DNA of 64,000 nt from Candidatus Pristimantibacillus lignocellulolyticus (GTDB lineage: Bacteria; Bacillota; Bacilli; Paenibacillales; Paenibacillaceae), in the NCBI GenBank assembly GCA_023639215.1, contig CP097899.1, positions 1,370,501 through 1,434,500 of the forward strand, in the 5' to 3' direction. Under the pieces are notes generated by a model that was not told the origin of the DNA, did not search any database, and saw only the letters and a list, made by a program, of their open reading frames with translations. Positions 1-8,155 of the stretch are shown here, in pieces (positions within the stretch are counted from its first letter, which is position 1; each line of letters opens with the position of its first letter). The position numbers were made by a program, and so were the translations under genes.

Positions 1-9
1 GCTAACACA

Positions 10-1365
10 ATGAAATTGAAAACATTATTGTTATGCAGCGTAATTTGTATCCTATTAACTACAGTAGCATGCGGTAACAACGCTACTAACACAAATGGTA
101 ACGGCACTAATACTGAAAAACCAGCTACTACAGACACTAATAAGGATCCGGAAGTTACTACTACTGGTCTAAAGGGCGATTTTGAAATTCAATACTTTGT
201 AGGCGGATATGGAGATGCTTGGTGGTTAGAAGTAATTGAAGGCTTCCAAAAAGCAAATCCCGATTTGAAAATTACGCAAAGCGCTGGTCCAAAAATTAAT
301 GAGCAAATGCAACCTCGATGGATTTCAAATGATCCACCAGATGTTGTATACATTGATGGCGCTGGCTCCAATGAACGTCAAATGATTGTTGATGATCAAT
401 TAATGGATATTACTAGTTTCCTTGAAACGGCAGTAAATGTTGACGGCGAAAAAATTAAAGATATTCTAATTTCACAACCGTCCATATTTAACGGTGATAA
501 AAATTATAACCTTCCACTAGTATTCGGTTCATGGGGACTATTCTACGATAAAGCACTATTTACGCAAAATAACTGGGCTGTACCAACAAACTGGGATGAG
601 TTCATTGCTGTAAGCGAACAAATTAAAGCTTCTGGTATGCCTGCACTACTTCATACAGGCGTTTATCCTTATTATATTAATGGTGGTCTATTAGATTCAG
701 CAATGGTTGCTGCTAACGGTGGCGATACTTCCATTCTGACAAGTCAAGTAAATCTTGAAGAAGGTAGCTTCTCTAACGATGCTGTTAAAAAAGCTTTAGC
801 GCAATTTATGCAACTAGTTGACAAAAACTTAATCGATCCAGGTTCTGTGGCATTAAATCATACAGATTCACAAGCACAATGGCTACAACATAAAGCTGCT
901 TTCATTCCTAACGGTCTATGGTTAGAAAATGAAATGAAAAACGATATTCCTGCAGGTTTTGACTTTGGATTTATTCCTTCTGTTGCACAAGCAGCTGGTG
1001 AAAATAACATCGTTATCCCGTACACAGCTACTATCGCTATCGCTAAAGATGCTAAAAACCCTGATGCAGCTAAAGCTTTCCTTCAATATGTATTCACGAA
1101 ACAAAATGCTCTTCGTTGGGCAGAGATCACTGGTGCGATTATGAACGTTAAAGCTGATCTAAGTAACTCTTCAGCAAGTGGAGTTGTTAAAGATGCTATG
1201 GACTTCTTCAACTCTGATACTACAACAGTGGCTCCTGTAACTGTACTTAATGCAGACGTAGAAAAAGTGAAACAAGATTCTATTATCGCATTATCCATTG
1301 GTAAAATTACACCTGAAGAATGGATGACACGTCTAGAAGAGGCAGCAGCTAAAGCTCGTAAATAA
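10..1365 (+). CDS. Sugar ABC transporter substrate-binding lipoprotein
   Basis: Extracellular solute-binding protein of the family 1 sugar-binding type, 451 residues. The N-terminus is a lipoprotein signal peptide with a lipobox ending at Cys21 (TTVAC), followed by an Asn/Thr-rich linker to about residue 50 and a long mature domain. It should sit on the outer face of the membrane and deliver an oligosaccharide or N-acetyl sugar to the two permeases that follow. The start lies only nine bases into the window, so its ribosome binding site and promoter cannot be seen. Substrate specificity is not readable from the sequence. No ATPase gene follows, so a shared MsmX-type ATPase is inferred. Confidence 0.9.
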   Translation: MKLKTLLLCSVICILLTTVACGNNATNTNGNGTNTEKPATTDTNKDPEVTTTGLKGDFEIQYFVGGYGDAWWLEVIEGFQKANPDLKITQSAGPKINEQMQPRWISNDPPDVVYIDGAGSNERQMIVDDQLMDITSFLETAVNVDGEKIKDILISQPSIFNGDKNYNLPLVFGSWGLFYDKALFTQNNWAVPTNWDEFIAVSEQIKASGMPALLHTGVYPYYINGGLLDSAMVAANGGDTSILTSQVNLEEGSFSNDAVKKALAQFMQLVDKNLIDPGSVALNHTDSQAQWLQHKAAFIPNGLWLENEMKNDIPAGFDFGFIPSVAQAAGENNIVIPYTATIAIAKDAKNPDAAKAFLQYVFTKQNALRWAEITGAIMNVKADLSNSSASGVVKDAMDFFNSDTTTVAPVTVLNADVEKVKQDSIIALSIGKITPEEWMTRLEEAAAKARK

Positions 1366-1381
1366 CTTAAATTAACCAAAC

Positions 1382-1467
1382 ATATGAAGCGCTACTTGTG
1401 GAAGAAGTTCGGTACTTGTGTACATATTTCATACACAAATACTTACCTTCCCAAGTGCGCTTCATAT
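1382..1467 (+). promoter_or_regulatory. Long intercistronic hairpin between binding protein and permease
   Basis: Bases 1382-1392 (ATATGAAGCGC) pair exactly with 1457-1467, and the stem continues inward with small bulges (CTTG/CAAG, GGAAG/CTTCC), with a second inverted repeat (TGTGTA/TACACA) near the tip. There is no T-run, so it is more likely an mRNA-stabilising or partially terminating element that keeps the binding protein in excess of the permeases than a full terminator. Confidence 0.6.
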
Positions 1468-1513
1468 TCAATATTGAATCCAGATGAATGGCATGACAAA
1501 GAGGAGGAACAAC

Positions 1514-2407
1514 ATGTCTCCACGCCTTAAGCGAACAGGCTTTATTACTATATTTTTATTACCTACTTTTATATTTTTCTGTTTATTTACACTTTATCCG
1601 ATTGTTAAGGGCATCCAGATCTCATTCTTTGATTGGTCTGGTAGAACGAAGGAAATGGATTTTATCGGTATACAAAATTTCCTCGATCTATTCTCTGACC
1701 CCATTATTTGGACTGCAATTAAAAATGACTATTTTTTAGTTGTAGGTAAAGTACTTGGAATTATGCTACTAGCTACCATCTTTGCAGTCAGCGTAACTCG
1801 ATTAAAAGTTGTAGGTAGAAATATTTTTCGAGTTATATTTTTTATTCCAAATGTTATTTCTGTTGTCGTTATTGGCGTATTATTCCGATTTGTTTACAAC
1901 CCTAACTTAGGGTTTATTAACAGTTTTTTGTCATTGTTCACTGAAAATCCGGTACAAATCTCTTGGCTTGGGTCTGAGAATCTAGCTATGTGGTCATTAT
2001 TATGGCCATCGATATGGGCTGGTATAGGTTTTTATATGATTTTGTTAATTGCTGCGATTTTAAGTATACCGACTGAACTTTACGAGGCTGCAGACTTGGA
2101 TGGCGCCACGCAAAGCCAACAATTTTGGAGTTTAACACTACCTCTCATCTGGGAGCAAATGAAGGTTAGTATTTTACATATTGTGATGACCACATTAAAC
2201 GGTTCATTTATCATTGTATGGATTATGACTGAAGGTGGTCCAGATAATTCTACACAAGTTATGGGCTCTTACCTGTATCAAATGGGCTTCCGACAATATC
2301 ATATGGGATATGCAGCTGCCATTGGCGTTCTTATTCTAGTATTATCTCTTATCACAACTATGGCACTTCAAAAATTATTAAGTAAAAATACAACTGAATT
2401 AGCCTAA
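1514..2407 (+). CDS. Sugar ABC transporter permease, MalF type
   Basis: Inner-membrane permease, about 297 residues, with six predicted hydrophobic segments and the cytoplasmic EAA loop near residue 198 (YEAADLDGAT) that docks on the ATPase. The start is placed at the ATG at 1514 because GAGGAGG lies 7 bases upstream; an in-frame ATG at 1484 has no such signal. It follows the binding protein after a long hairpin and precedes the second permease by 14 bases, so the three genes form one operon. Family assignment is secure, substrate unknown. Confidence 0.9.
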   Translation: MSPRLKRTGFITIFLLPTFIFFCLFTLYPIVKGIQISFFDWSGRTKEMDFIGIQNFLDLFSDPIIWTAIKNDYFLVVGKVLGIMLLATIFAVSVTRLKVVGRNIFRVIFFIPNVISVVVIGVLFRFVYNPNLGFINSFLSLFTENPVQISWLGSENLAMWSLLWPSIWAGIGFYMILLIAAILSIPTELYEAADLDGATQSQQFWSLTLPLIWEQMKVSILHIVMTTLNGSFIIVWIMTEGGPDNSTQVMGSYLYQMGFRQYHMGYAAAIGVLILVLSLITTMALQKLLSKNTTELA

Positions 2408-2421
2408 GGGGTGAACGCTTC

Positions 2422-3267
2422 ATGGTACTCAATAAGCAGCATCCGATTGCTCGGATATTGACCTATCTTATCTTAATTATATGGACTGTGGCCGTTGTTT
2501 ATCCACTAGTCTGGACATTACTAGGAGCATTAAAAAACAATCAGCAATTTATGTTAGACAAACCGTGGGCTCTTCCTGATTTTCCATTATTATGGTCTAA
2601 TTTCAGCTACGTATGGACCAAATATGGCTTTGGAGGATTTTTCACAAACTCTATCATTGTTACGGCAGGCAGTATTTTCGTCTCATTATTTCTATCAGCT
2701 ACATCTTCATATATTTTAGCACGATTCACATTTAAAGTTGGGAAAGCACTATATTCACTATATTTATCGGCAATGATGATTCCGATGATACTAGGATTAA
2801 TTCCACTCTTCTTCTTATTAAATGATCTTGGATTAATTAATAACTTATTCGGACTAATCATTGTCTATTCAGCAAGTTCTTTACCGTTTGGAATATTCGT
2901 CCTAGTAAGCTTTTTCAAAATGCTACCAAGGGAATTAGAAGAAGCTGCTTATATTGACGGCGCAGGTTACTCCAGAACATTCTTCTCAGTCATGCTTCCA
3001 CTTGCTAAGTCAGGATTAATTTCAGTAGCCATTATGAACGGGTTAACGATTTGGAACGAGTATATTATGGGTACAGTATTTACGAATAAGCCTGATCTCT
3101 ACACGCTGCCTGTTGGTATGGCAGTAATGCAGACAGAAATGCAATATCGAACGGAATGGGGTCCACTATTTGCTGGATTGTTTTTATCCATTGTCCCTGT
3201 GCTTATTTTATACATTATCTTTCAGAAGCAAATTGCAGAAGGCGTTACGGCAGGTGCTGTTAAATAG
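2422..3267 (+). CDS. Sugar ABC transporter permease, MalG type
   Basis: Second inner-membrane permease of the transporter, 281 residues, with about six hydrophobic segments and an EAA loop (EEAAYIDGAG) at about residues 173-182. It forms the translocation pore with the preceding MalF-type protein. A GGGGTG ribosome binding site precedes the ATG. It is the last gene of the operon and is followed by a strong hairpin terminator. No sugar hydrolase or ATPase gene is attached to the operon, so the transported sugar cannot be inferred from neighbours. Confidence 0.9.
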   Translation: MVLNKQHPIARILTYLILIIWTVAVVYPLVWTLLGALKNNQQFMLDKPWALPDFPLLWSNFSYVWTKYGFGGFFTNSIIVTAGSIFVSLFLSATSSYILARFTFKVGKALYSLYLSAMMIPMILGLIPLFFLLNDLGLINNLFGLIIVYSASSLPFGIFVLVSFFKMLPRELEEAAYIDGAGYSRTFFSVMLPLAKSGLISVAIMNGLTIWNEYIMGTVFTNKPDLYTLPVGMAVMQTEMQYRTEWGPLFAGLFLSIVPVLILYIIFQKQIAEGVTAGAVK

Positions 3268-3299
3268 GCTGGGATGTATATACTGCCTATTCTTATTAC

Positions 3300-3349
3300 A
3301 AAACAAAGGCATGAACCAAGGTTAGTCCTTGATTCATGCCTTTGTTTTT
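3300..3349. terminator. Bidirectional terminator
   Basis: A 22-bp stem (AAAACAAAGGCATGAA left arm, one G-U wobble) with a 5-base loop, flanked by A and T runs on both strands. It separates the convergent permease and malate:quinone oxidoreductase genes. Confidence 0.9.
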
Positions 3350-3360
3350 ATATCAAATCA

Positions 3361-4863
3361 TTAGTTACGTTTTGGCGATTTTACATTTAGATTAAGCACT
3401 TCTGCTGTTGAAGCATGAATTTCGTTGAAAAGCTCTCGGTTTTGCGCTAATGACTTTCCATAAGAAGGAATCATTTCTTTTATTTTCGGTTCCCACTCTT
3501 TCATATGCTGCGGGAAACATTTATTAAATAGATCTAGCATGACGTGAACAGCAGTAGAAGCACCTGGAGAAGCACCAAGCAATGCAGCTACTGAGCCATC
3601 GGCAGCACTAACCACTTCGGTACCAAACTGCAGTGTTCCTTTTCCACCGGCCACAGTATCTTTGATTACTTGCACGCGCTGACCTGCTACTACGATGCCC
3701 CAATCCTCGCTTTTCGCATTAGGGATAAACTCGCGTAAATCCTCCATACGCTTTTCATTCGATAACAACACTTGTTGGATCAAATATTTTGTTAACGACA
3801 TTTCTTTCACACCTGCCGCTAACATCGTCAACACATTATTCGGTTTAACAGAACCAATTAAATCAAACATTGAACCTGTTTTTAAGAATTTCGGTGAGAA
3901 GCCAGCAAATGGTCCAAACAGCAATGATTTTTTATTATCGATGAATCTAGTATCAAGATGCGGAACGGACATTGGCGGAGCGCCAACTTTAGCTTTACCG
4001 TATACTTTAGCATGATGCTGCGCTATGACATCAGGATTGTTACATACCATGAATAGTCCACTAACCGGGAATCCACCAATATGTTTCGATTCTGGAATAC
4101 CTGTTTTTTGTAATAACGGTAGACTTCCACCACCTCCGCCGATAAAGACGAATTTTGCAGTATGACGTTCTACTTTATTACTATTAAGATTTTTCACTTT
4201 CAATTCCCATGATCCGTCACTTGTACGATTAAGGTCACTTACACTATGGTTGTAATTTATTTGAACATTTTTACTCTTCAAGTGGTCAAACATCATGCGT
4301 GTTAAAGCTCCGAAGTTGACATCTGTGCCAGAGTCAATTTTAGTTGCTGCTATCGGTTCTTTAGATGTACGGCCTTCCATAATAAGTGGAATCCATTCCA
4401 TCAATTTATCTGGGTCGTCGGAAAATTCCATACCTTGGAACAATGCATTGTCTGATAACGCTTCATAACGTTTTTTCAAAAACGATACATTTTTTTCGCC
4501 TTGTACCATACTCATATGAGGTATTGGCATAATAAAGTCCTGAGGATTACGGATCAGATTGTTATTAACTAGATAAGACCAAAACTGTCTTGAAAGCTGA
4601 AACTGTTCATTAATCTGGATAGCTTTGCTAATATCTATTGACCCATCCGATTTTTCGGAGGTATAGTTAAGCTCGCACAGTGCAGCATGCCCTGTTCCCG
4701 CATTATTCCATTCGTTAGAGCTTTCCTCTCCTGCGTCTGAGAGCTTTTCAAATACTTTAATTTCCCATTCTGGCGCTAATTGTTTCAGTAATGATCCTAA
4801 AGTAGCACTCATGACACCGGCACCAATTAAGATAACGTCTGTTTTTTGCTGTCTGTCGCTCAT
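3361..4863 (-). CDS. mqo: Malate:quinone oxidoreductase
   Basis: FAD-dependent, membrane-associated enzyme that oxidises malate to oxaloacetate and passes electrons to quinone, bypassing the NAD-linked malate dehydrogenase of the TCA cycle. 500 residues, the usual family length. The N-terminus carries the dinucleotide-binding signature (DVILIGAGVMSATLG, residues 9-23), then the Mqo-typical EWNNAGTGHAALCELNYT segment near residue 51 and a C-terminal FAD segment with FGTEVVSAADGSVAALLGASPG-like features. Monocistronic: its 3' end faces a bidirectional terminator and about 400 bases of non-coding DNA lie upstream. No regulator is adjacent. Confidence 0.95.
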   Translation of the reverse strand: MSDRQQKTDVILIGAGVMSATLGSLLKQLAPEWEIKVFEKLSDAGEESSNEWNNAGTGHAALCELNYTSEKSDGSIDISKAIQINEQFQLSRQFWSYLVNNNLIRNPQDFIMPIPHMSMVQGEKNVSFLKKRYEALSDNALFQGMEFSDDPDKLMEWIPLIMEGRTSKEPIAATKIDSGTDVNFGALTRMMFDHLKSKNVQINYNHSVSDLNRTSDGSWELKVKNLNSNKVERHTAKFVFIGGGGGSLPLLQKTGIPESKHIGGFPVSGLFMVCNNPDVIAQHHAKVYGKAKVGAPPMSVPHLDTRFIDNKKSLLFGPFAGFSPKFLKTGSMFDLIGSVKPNNVLTMLAAGVKEMSLTKYLIQQVLLSNEKRMEDLREFIPNAKSEDWGIVVAGQRVQVIKDTVAGGKGTLQFGTEVVSAADGSVAALLGASPGASTAVHVMLDLFNKCFPQHMKEWEPKIKEMIPSYGKSLAQNRELFNEIHASTAEVLNLNVKSPKRN

Positions 4864-5279
4864 TTTAACCTTCCTTATCCCCTATAATTTTCAAAAAAGA
4901 CGTAGGCGTTCCTTCATAGCAGTTACAACAAGCCGATTTCCGACCTAGTCACATACTTTATATGTATTCATTATAATCTTTTCAAAATTATTTAAGGATT
5001 AAAAATATCTATCACTACAATAATAATTATATATTGTTTAAACATTTCATTAATTCTATTTTACTTGATCTTACATCATTGTCCAAGTTACCTTCAACCT
5101 AATTTCGTTTGATACGACAACCAGCATTCTTGAAAAAGTTAAAACAAGGAGACCCCGCTTCCTTCCAACCAATTAAACTATGGAGAAATCATTACATCGA
5201 ATGATATCCGAAGCTGGTTGTCTAAAGAAAAAAAGATAAGAAACTAGCCAATATGACTAGTCTCCTATCTTTTATAAAA
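4864..5279. other. Intergenic region with a 10-bp inverted repeat pair
   Basis: 416 bases without a convincing gene. It holds the upstream region of mqo, a terminator at its right end, and two inverted copies of GACAACCAGC at 5116-5125 and 5213-5222 that bracket about 87 bases. No target-site duplication or ORF accompanies them, so a MITE-like relic is only a possibility. Confidence 0.4.
5231..5273 (-). terminator. Terminator of the phosphotransferase gene
   Basis: A 17-bp imperfect stem (AAAAGATAAGAAACTAG against CTAGTCTCCTATCTTTT). Read on the minus strand it is followed by a long T-run, as expected just after the stop codon of the 5280-6380 gene. Confidence 0.75.
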
Positions 5280-6380
5280 TTATATATTTCGTTTCTCATA
5301 TTCAAACGGTTTTTCACACGAATAAATTTCATCGAAAAAACCCCGATAAGGGATATCGTCTTCTAGACATTTTATGCAATACGATAACTCCTCGTCACAC
5401 TGGGGCTCTTCACCGTTGTTCCACATTACCTCGAATGTATCTACAATACCTTCCATGAGGGTTACTTTAATAAACAAATGCAACTTATCCAACATTGAAT
5501 CTTCGATCATGGTCTCGGATCTATATCCCTCGAGGACTGTCTCAAAATAATCATCCATAAACTTTTTACGTTTATTAACGTCTGGTTCAAATTGTATCCA
5601 GCCCATTCCGCTTATCCAAAGATCTGCCAGGTCATACATATACCAACCGAAACATGAATTATCAAAATCATATACAGTAATTTGCCCAGTATCAAAATCT
5701 ATCGAATAATTTCCATCATTATAATCAAAATGAATCATACCAAAATTGTCCTGATTGTTGTCTAATCCATTTAAAGTATCGAGAATCTCTATCAGCTTTT
5801 CCTTTAGCAGGAATAAGGAGTCGGGAATCAATCTATTGAGATATTCAGTATTAAATTTATCAAAAAAACTATACCGGCGATGGACAGGCGTATATCCTTT
5901 CGATATTTGGTGCAGTTTCCCCAGGACTTTACCGCAATTATAATAATATTCGGAAATCGGAACGCCTTCACGGTATCGATAATTATTTTCTACAAACATT
6001 TTTCCTCTGGCCTTTTTAAATAGGCAAACAAAAATGGTGTAATTATTATAAGTTATCTCTTCCAGCATATTTCCTTGCCTGGAAATGACTACATCTGAGA
6101 CATTTCCACCATGCTCAAATAAATACCTGATATACTCAACTTCGCCTAGGATATCTTCTCGGCTCCTGTCAGATAAGTAAGAGATTCTGAGTATTTTAGC
6201 ATCCTCACCCTCTTTCTCACAGATGTATACGACATTTCGCCCTCCATCATGTGCCGGAATCAGCCCAATTTCATAGCCCTCTAATTCGAATAAATTTAAT
6301 ACCAATGTAAGTAAATAGGTATCTCCGATTGAAACAACTTCGTTATAATTTATAACTATCTCTCCTTTTCGTACAAACAT
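5280..6380 (-). CDS. Phosphotransferase enzyme family protein (APH fold)
   Basis: Aminoglycoside-phosphotransferase/choline-kinase fold, 366 residues. The catalytic loop HFDYNDGN and the metal-binding DFDNS, followed by YDLADLW, are visible around residues 217-250, so the kinase core looks intact. Family members phosphorylate homoserine, choline or antibiotics; the substrate here cannot be told. The start is doubtful. The ATG at 6380 has no ribosome binding site, while AAGGAGA lies inside the ORF and points at codon 10, which is ATA (6351-6353), 8 bases further on. Either a rare start codon is used or an ATG has mutated. The neighbouring AraC gene shows a similar defect. Confidence 0.75.
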   Translation of the reverse strand: MFVRKGEIVINYNEVVSIGDTYLLTLVLNLFELEGYEIGLIPAHDGGRNVVYICEKEGEDAKILRISYLSDRSREDILGEVEYIRYLFEHGGNVSDVVISRQGNMLEEITYNNYTIFVCLFKKARGKMFVENNYRYREGVPISEYYYNCGKVLGKLHQISKGYTPVHRRYSFFDKFNTEYLNRLIPDSLFLLKEKLIEILDTLNGLDNNQDNFGMIHFDYNDGNYSIDFDTGQITVYDFDNSCFGWYMYDLADLWISGMGWIQFEPDVNKRKKFMDDYFETVLEGYRSETMIEDSMLDKLHLFIKVTLMEGIVDTFEVMWNNGEEPQCDEELSYCIKCLEDDIPYRGFFDEIYSCEKPFEYEKRNI

Positions 6381-6393
6381 CTACTTATGAATA

Positions 6394-6424
6394 CAAAAAA
6401 AGCATACCTTAATCGCGGCATGCT
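6394..6424 (-). terminator. Terminator of the AraC/GyrI gene
   Basis: On the minus strand AGCATGCC pairs with GGTATGCT around an 8-base loop and runs into seven T residues. It lies just beyond the stop of the AraC-type gene. Confidence 0.8.
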
Positions 6425-6445
6425 CAATGGACTTTTTTGATCATT

Positions 6446-7225
6446 TTAAGTATTTTTCAATCTAATAGGTGCAAACCATTCCATTTGACAATATTGCCCA
6501 TCATATGCATCCGTGTCAATTTTTTCGAAGTAGAATTCTCTATCTAGAAGTTCATATTTCCCGTTGTGCTCCTTGGCAAGCCTATCGATGGCAGTATACA
6601 GCTCCTCTGCACGTAGTCCGCTAATCTCTTCATAATGATGATTTCCAATATAGCGAAATCCCACGCACATGGAAGCAGGGACAGTGTCGCTTGTAAAGCC
6701 ATCAGGAATATCGTGTAGATTCTTTACACGCATAGACGGCAAATAGTACGTCCAACTAAACGATGGATCAGGTGTCCTCGTTAGACCGTAATAGATATTG
6801 GATTCCACCTGATTAGGCACAAGATGCCGCTTGTTCCACCAAAACTGTTTGGCAGCTTCGGGAGCTTTGGTCAGTGATTGAGCGATCTCAATTTGATATC
6901 TTTTCCCGATTACATGAAAGGATGGAATCATCACCAGATCCGGACCATATATCATATTTCCACAAACATCATTTTTGGGAAATAGATACAGAGGAGGCGT
7001 TAAGTGAATGTTTTTGCCAGATTCCCTGCATTCGCCGGGTGTTATTCCATATTCGCGTTTAAATGCACGTATATAAGTTTGCTCATGTTCATAACCGCAT
7101 TCGATGGCAATGTCCAGGACCCTCTTCTCACTTTGTATCAAATTCTCTAAGCTAACGGCCAGCTTTCGAGAGCGGATATAGCTTTGTAGTGGCACACCGA
7201 AAACAAACTTGAAAAGCCGACGCAA
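6446..7225 (-). CDS. AraC family regulator with GyrI-like effector domain; start codon lost or non-canonical
   Basis: An AraC-type helix-turn-helix (second helix around CGYEHEQTYIRAFKREYG) followed by a GyrI-like effector-binding domain of about 150 residues, the architecture of drug- or ligand-sensing activators. The coordinates use the first standard start, a TTG at 7225, but this would cut away most of the first HTH helix. The same frame stays open to 7336 and encodes a plausible N-terminus (IEPYKLLSVLLSRIEENIS). An AGGAG lies at 7347-7351, and the frame there reads GTG ACA TAG before continuing. So the gene is either a recent nonsense mutant (TAG at 7337-7339) or starts at an unusual codon. 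It lies 65 bases upstream of the phosphotransferase gene, separated by a terminator. Confidence 0.7.
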   Translation of the reverse strand: MRRLFKFVFGVPLQSYIRSRKLAVSLENLIQSEKRVLDIAIECGYEHEQTYIRAFKREYGITPGECRESGKNIHLTPPLYLFPKNDVCGNMIYGPDLVMIPSFHVIGKRYQIEIAQSLTKAPEAAKQFWWNKRHLVPNQVESNIYYGLTRTPDPSFSWTYYLPSMRVKNLHDIPDGFTSDTVPASMCVGFRYIGNHHYEEISGLRAEELYTAIDRLAKEHNGKYELLDREFYFEKIDTDAYDGQYCQMEWFAPIRLKNT

Positions 7226-7464
7226 ATGAACCGTGGAGACCGGAAGATCATTCAGATATTCTGTCTCGCTCGTCCCAGAAATATTCTCTTCTATACGTGA
7301 TAGTAATACAGATAGCAGCTTGTATGGTTCTATAGCCTATGTCACTCTCCTAGTATATTTTGCATCTTATCTTAACCATAACAACAAACTCAGTGTGTTA
7401 CACATAATTGTTACTAGTTAAATGATACCACATTATGTAATTTTTTGTCGTTTTATACATAAAA

Positions 7465-7494
7465 AAGCCATAACCAATTCATTGGTTATGGCTT
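7465..7494 (-). terminator. Orphan minus-strand terminator
   Basis: A perfect 13-bp stem (AAGCCATAACCAA) with a 4-base loop, followed on the minus strand by a T-run. No recognised gene ends here, so it marks the 3' end of an unknown transcript from the 7500-7760 segment, or of a small RNA. Confidence 0.85.
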
Positions 7495-7597
7495 ACAATA
7501 TTAAGGCAAATCGTCCTTCGGTTTCGCCCTACCTCTCGAAACAGTCACCACTCTATAGCGGCTCCACTTACAAATCTGTACACGGCTAATTGTTCAT

Positions 7598-7720
7598 TCA
7601 TCCCTCAAGTGAGAGCGTATCATTCACCCAAAAAAGATTCAACAATTGTTCCTTGCCTTGATCTGTTAGATACATCCGGTTTCCCTCATTTACTGATTGT
7701 TGTAACTGTTCAGTAAACAT
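7598..7720 (-). CDS. Possible small protein, 40 residues
   Basis: An open frame with protein-like composition (begins MFTEQLQQSVNEG, ends NDTLSLEG) read on the minus strand towards the orphan terminator 100 bases downstream. An in-frame ATG at 7729 would add three residues. No ribosome binding site is visible, which argues against translation as drawn; it may instead be a remnant of a longer gene. I do not recognise the family. Confidence 0.3.
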   Translation of the reverse strand: MFTEQLQQSVNEGNRMYLTDQGKEQLLNLFWVNDTLSLEG

Positions 7721-8155
7721 CATTAACATAAAAATCTATAATTTCAGTAAGATTATATCGTAATATAACACACCATCATATTAGTTTTATATTCAAATTT
7801 CATTCGAAATTTTACAACAATTATTATCGATACATTATATTAATGTAATAATAGTTGCTTCAGTTACTATGGTATGTGATTCTCACAGCCGCATATTCAC
7901 ATATTTAAGTAGTTAATTTTCATATTAATCTTCAGTTTTATGTAAGCAACGACTTCCCATAAAACGTACATATATCTAACAGTAAATTATAATTATACCT
8001 TATTGTTGCAATTAAATCAAGTTATCGGATTTTTAACCAAAGATCAGTTCATTCTTAAGCTAATACAAATGATATACTGTAGTTGTCTATGCTACACTGA
8101 AATTATACATTCACTTACAAGTAGGTACATAAAATAAGTTTTAGAGGTGTTGCTT

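Larger units (their letters stand above)
7337..8155. other. Long intergenic region, mostly AT-rich
   Basis: About 800 bases without a secure gene. It holds an orphan minus-strand terminator (7465-7494), a structured segment to its right with a GTTTCG/CGAAAC hairpin near 7522-7545, and a possible 40-residue minus-strand ORF (7598-7720). From about 7740 to 8155 only AT-rich sequence and the upstream region of the next gene were seen. Confidence 0.5.

Noticed and set aside
5116..5222. Short transposable element (MITE)
   Set aside because: Only a 10-bp inverted pair is visible, with no target-site duplication or second copy in the window.
7522..7640. Possible known riboswitch or T-box in the minus-strand segment with AGGTAGGGCGAAACCG
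   Set aside because: It does not match conserved cores of the riboswitch classes I can recall (T-box, TPP, lysine, glycine, cobalamin, cyclic-di-GMP), so only an unnamed structured element is reported.
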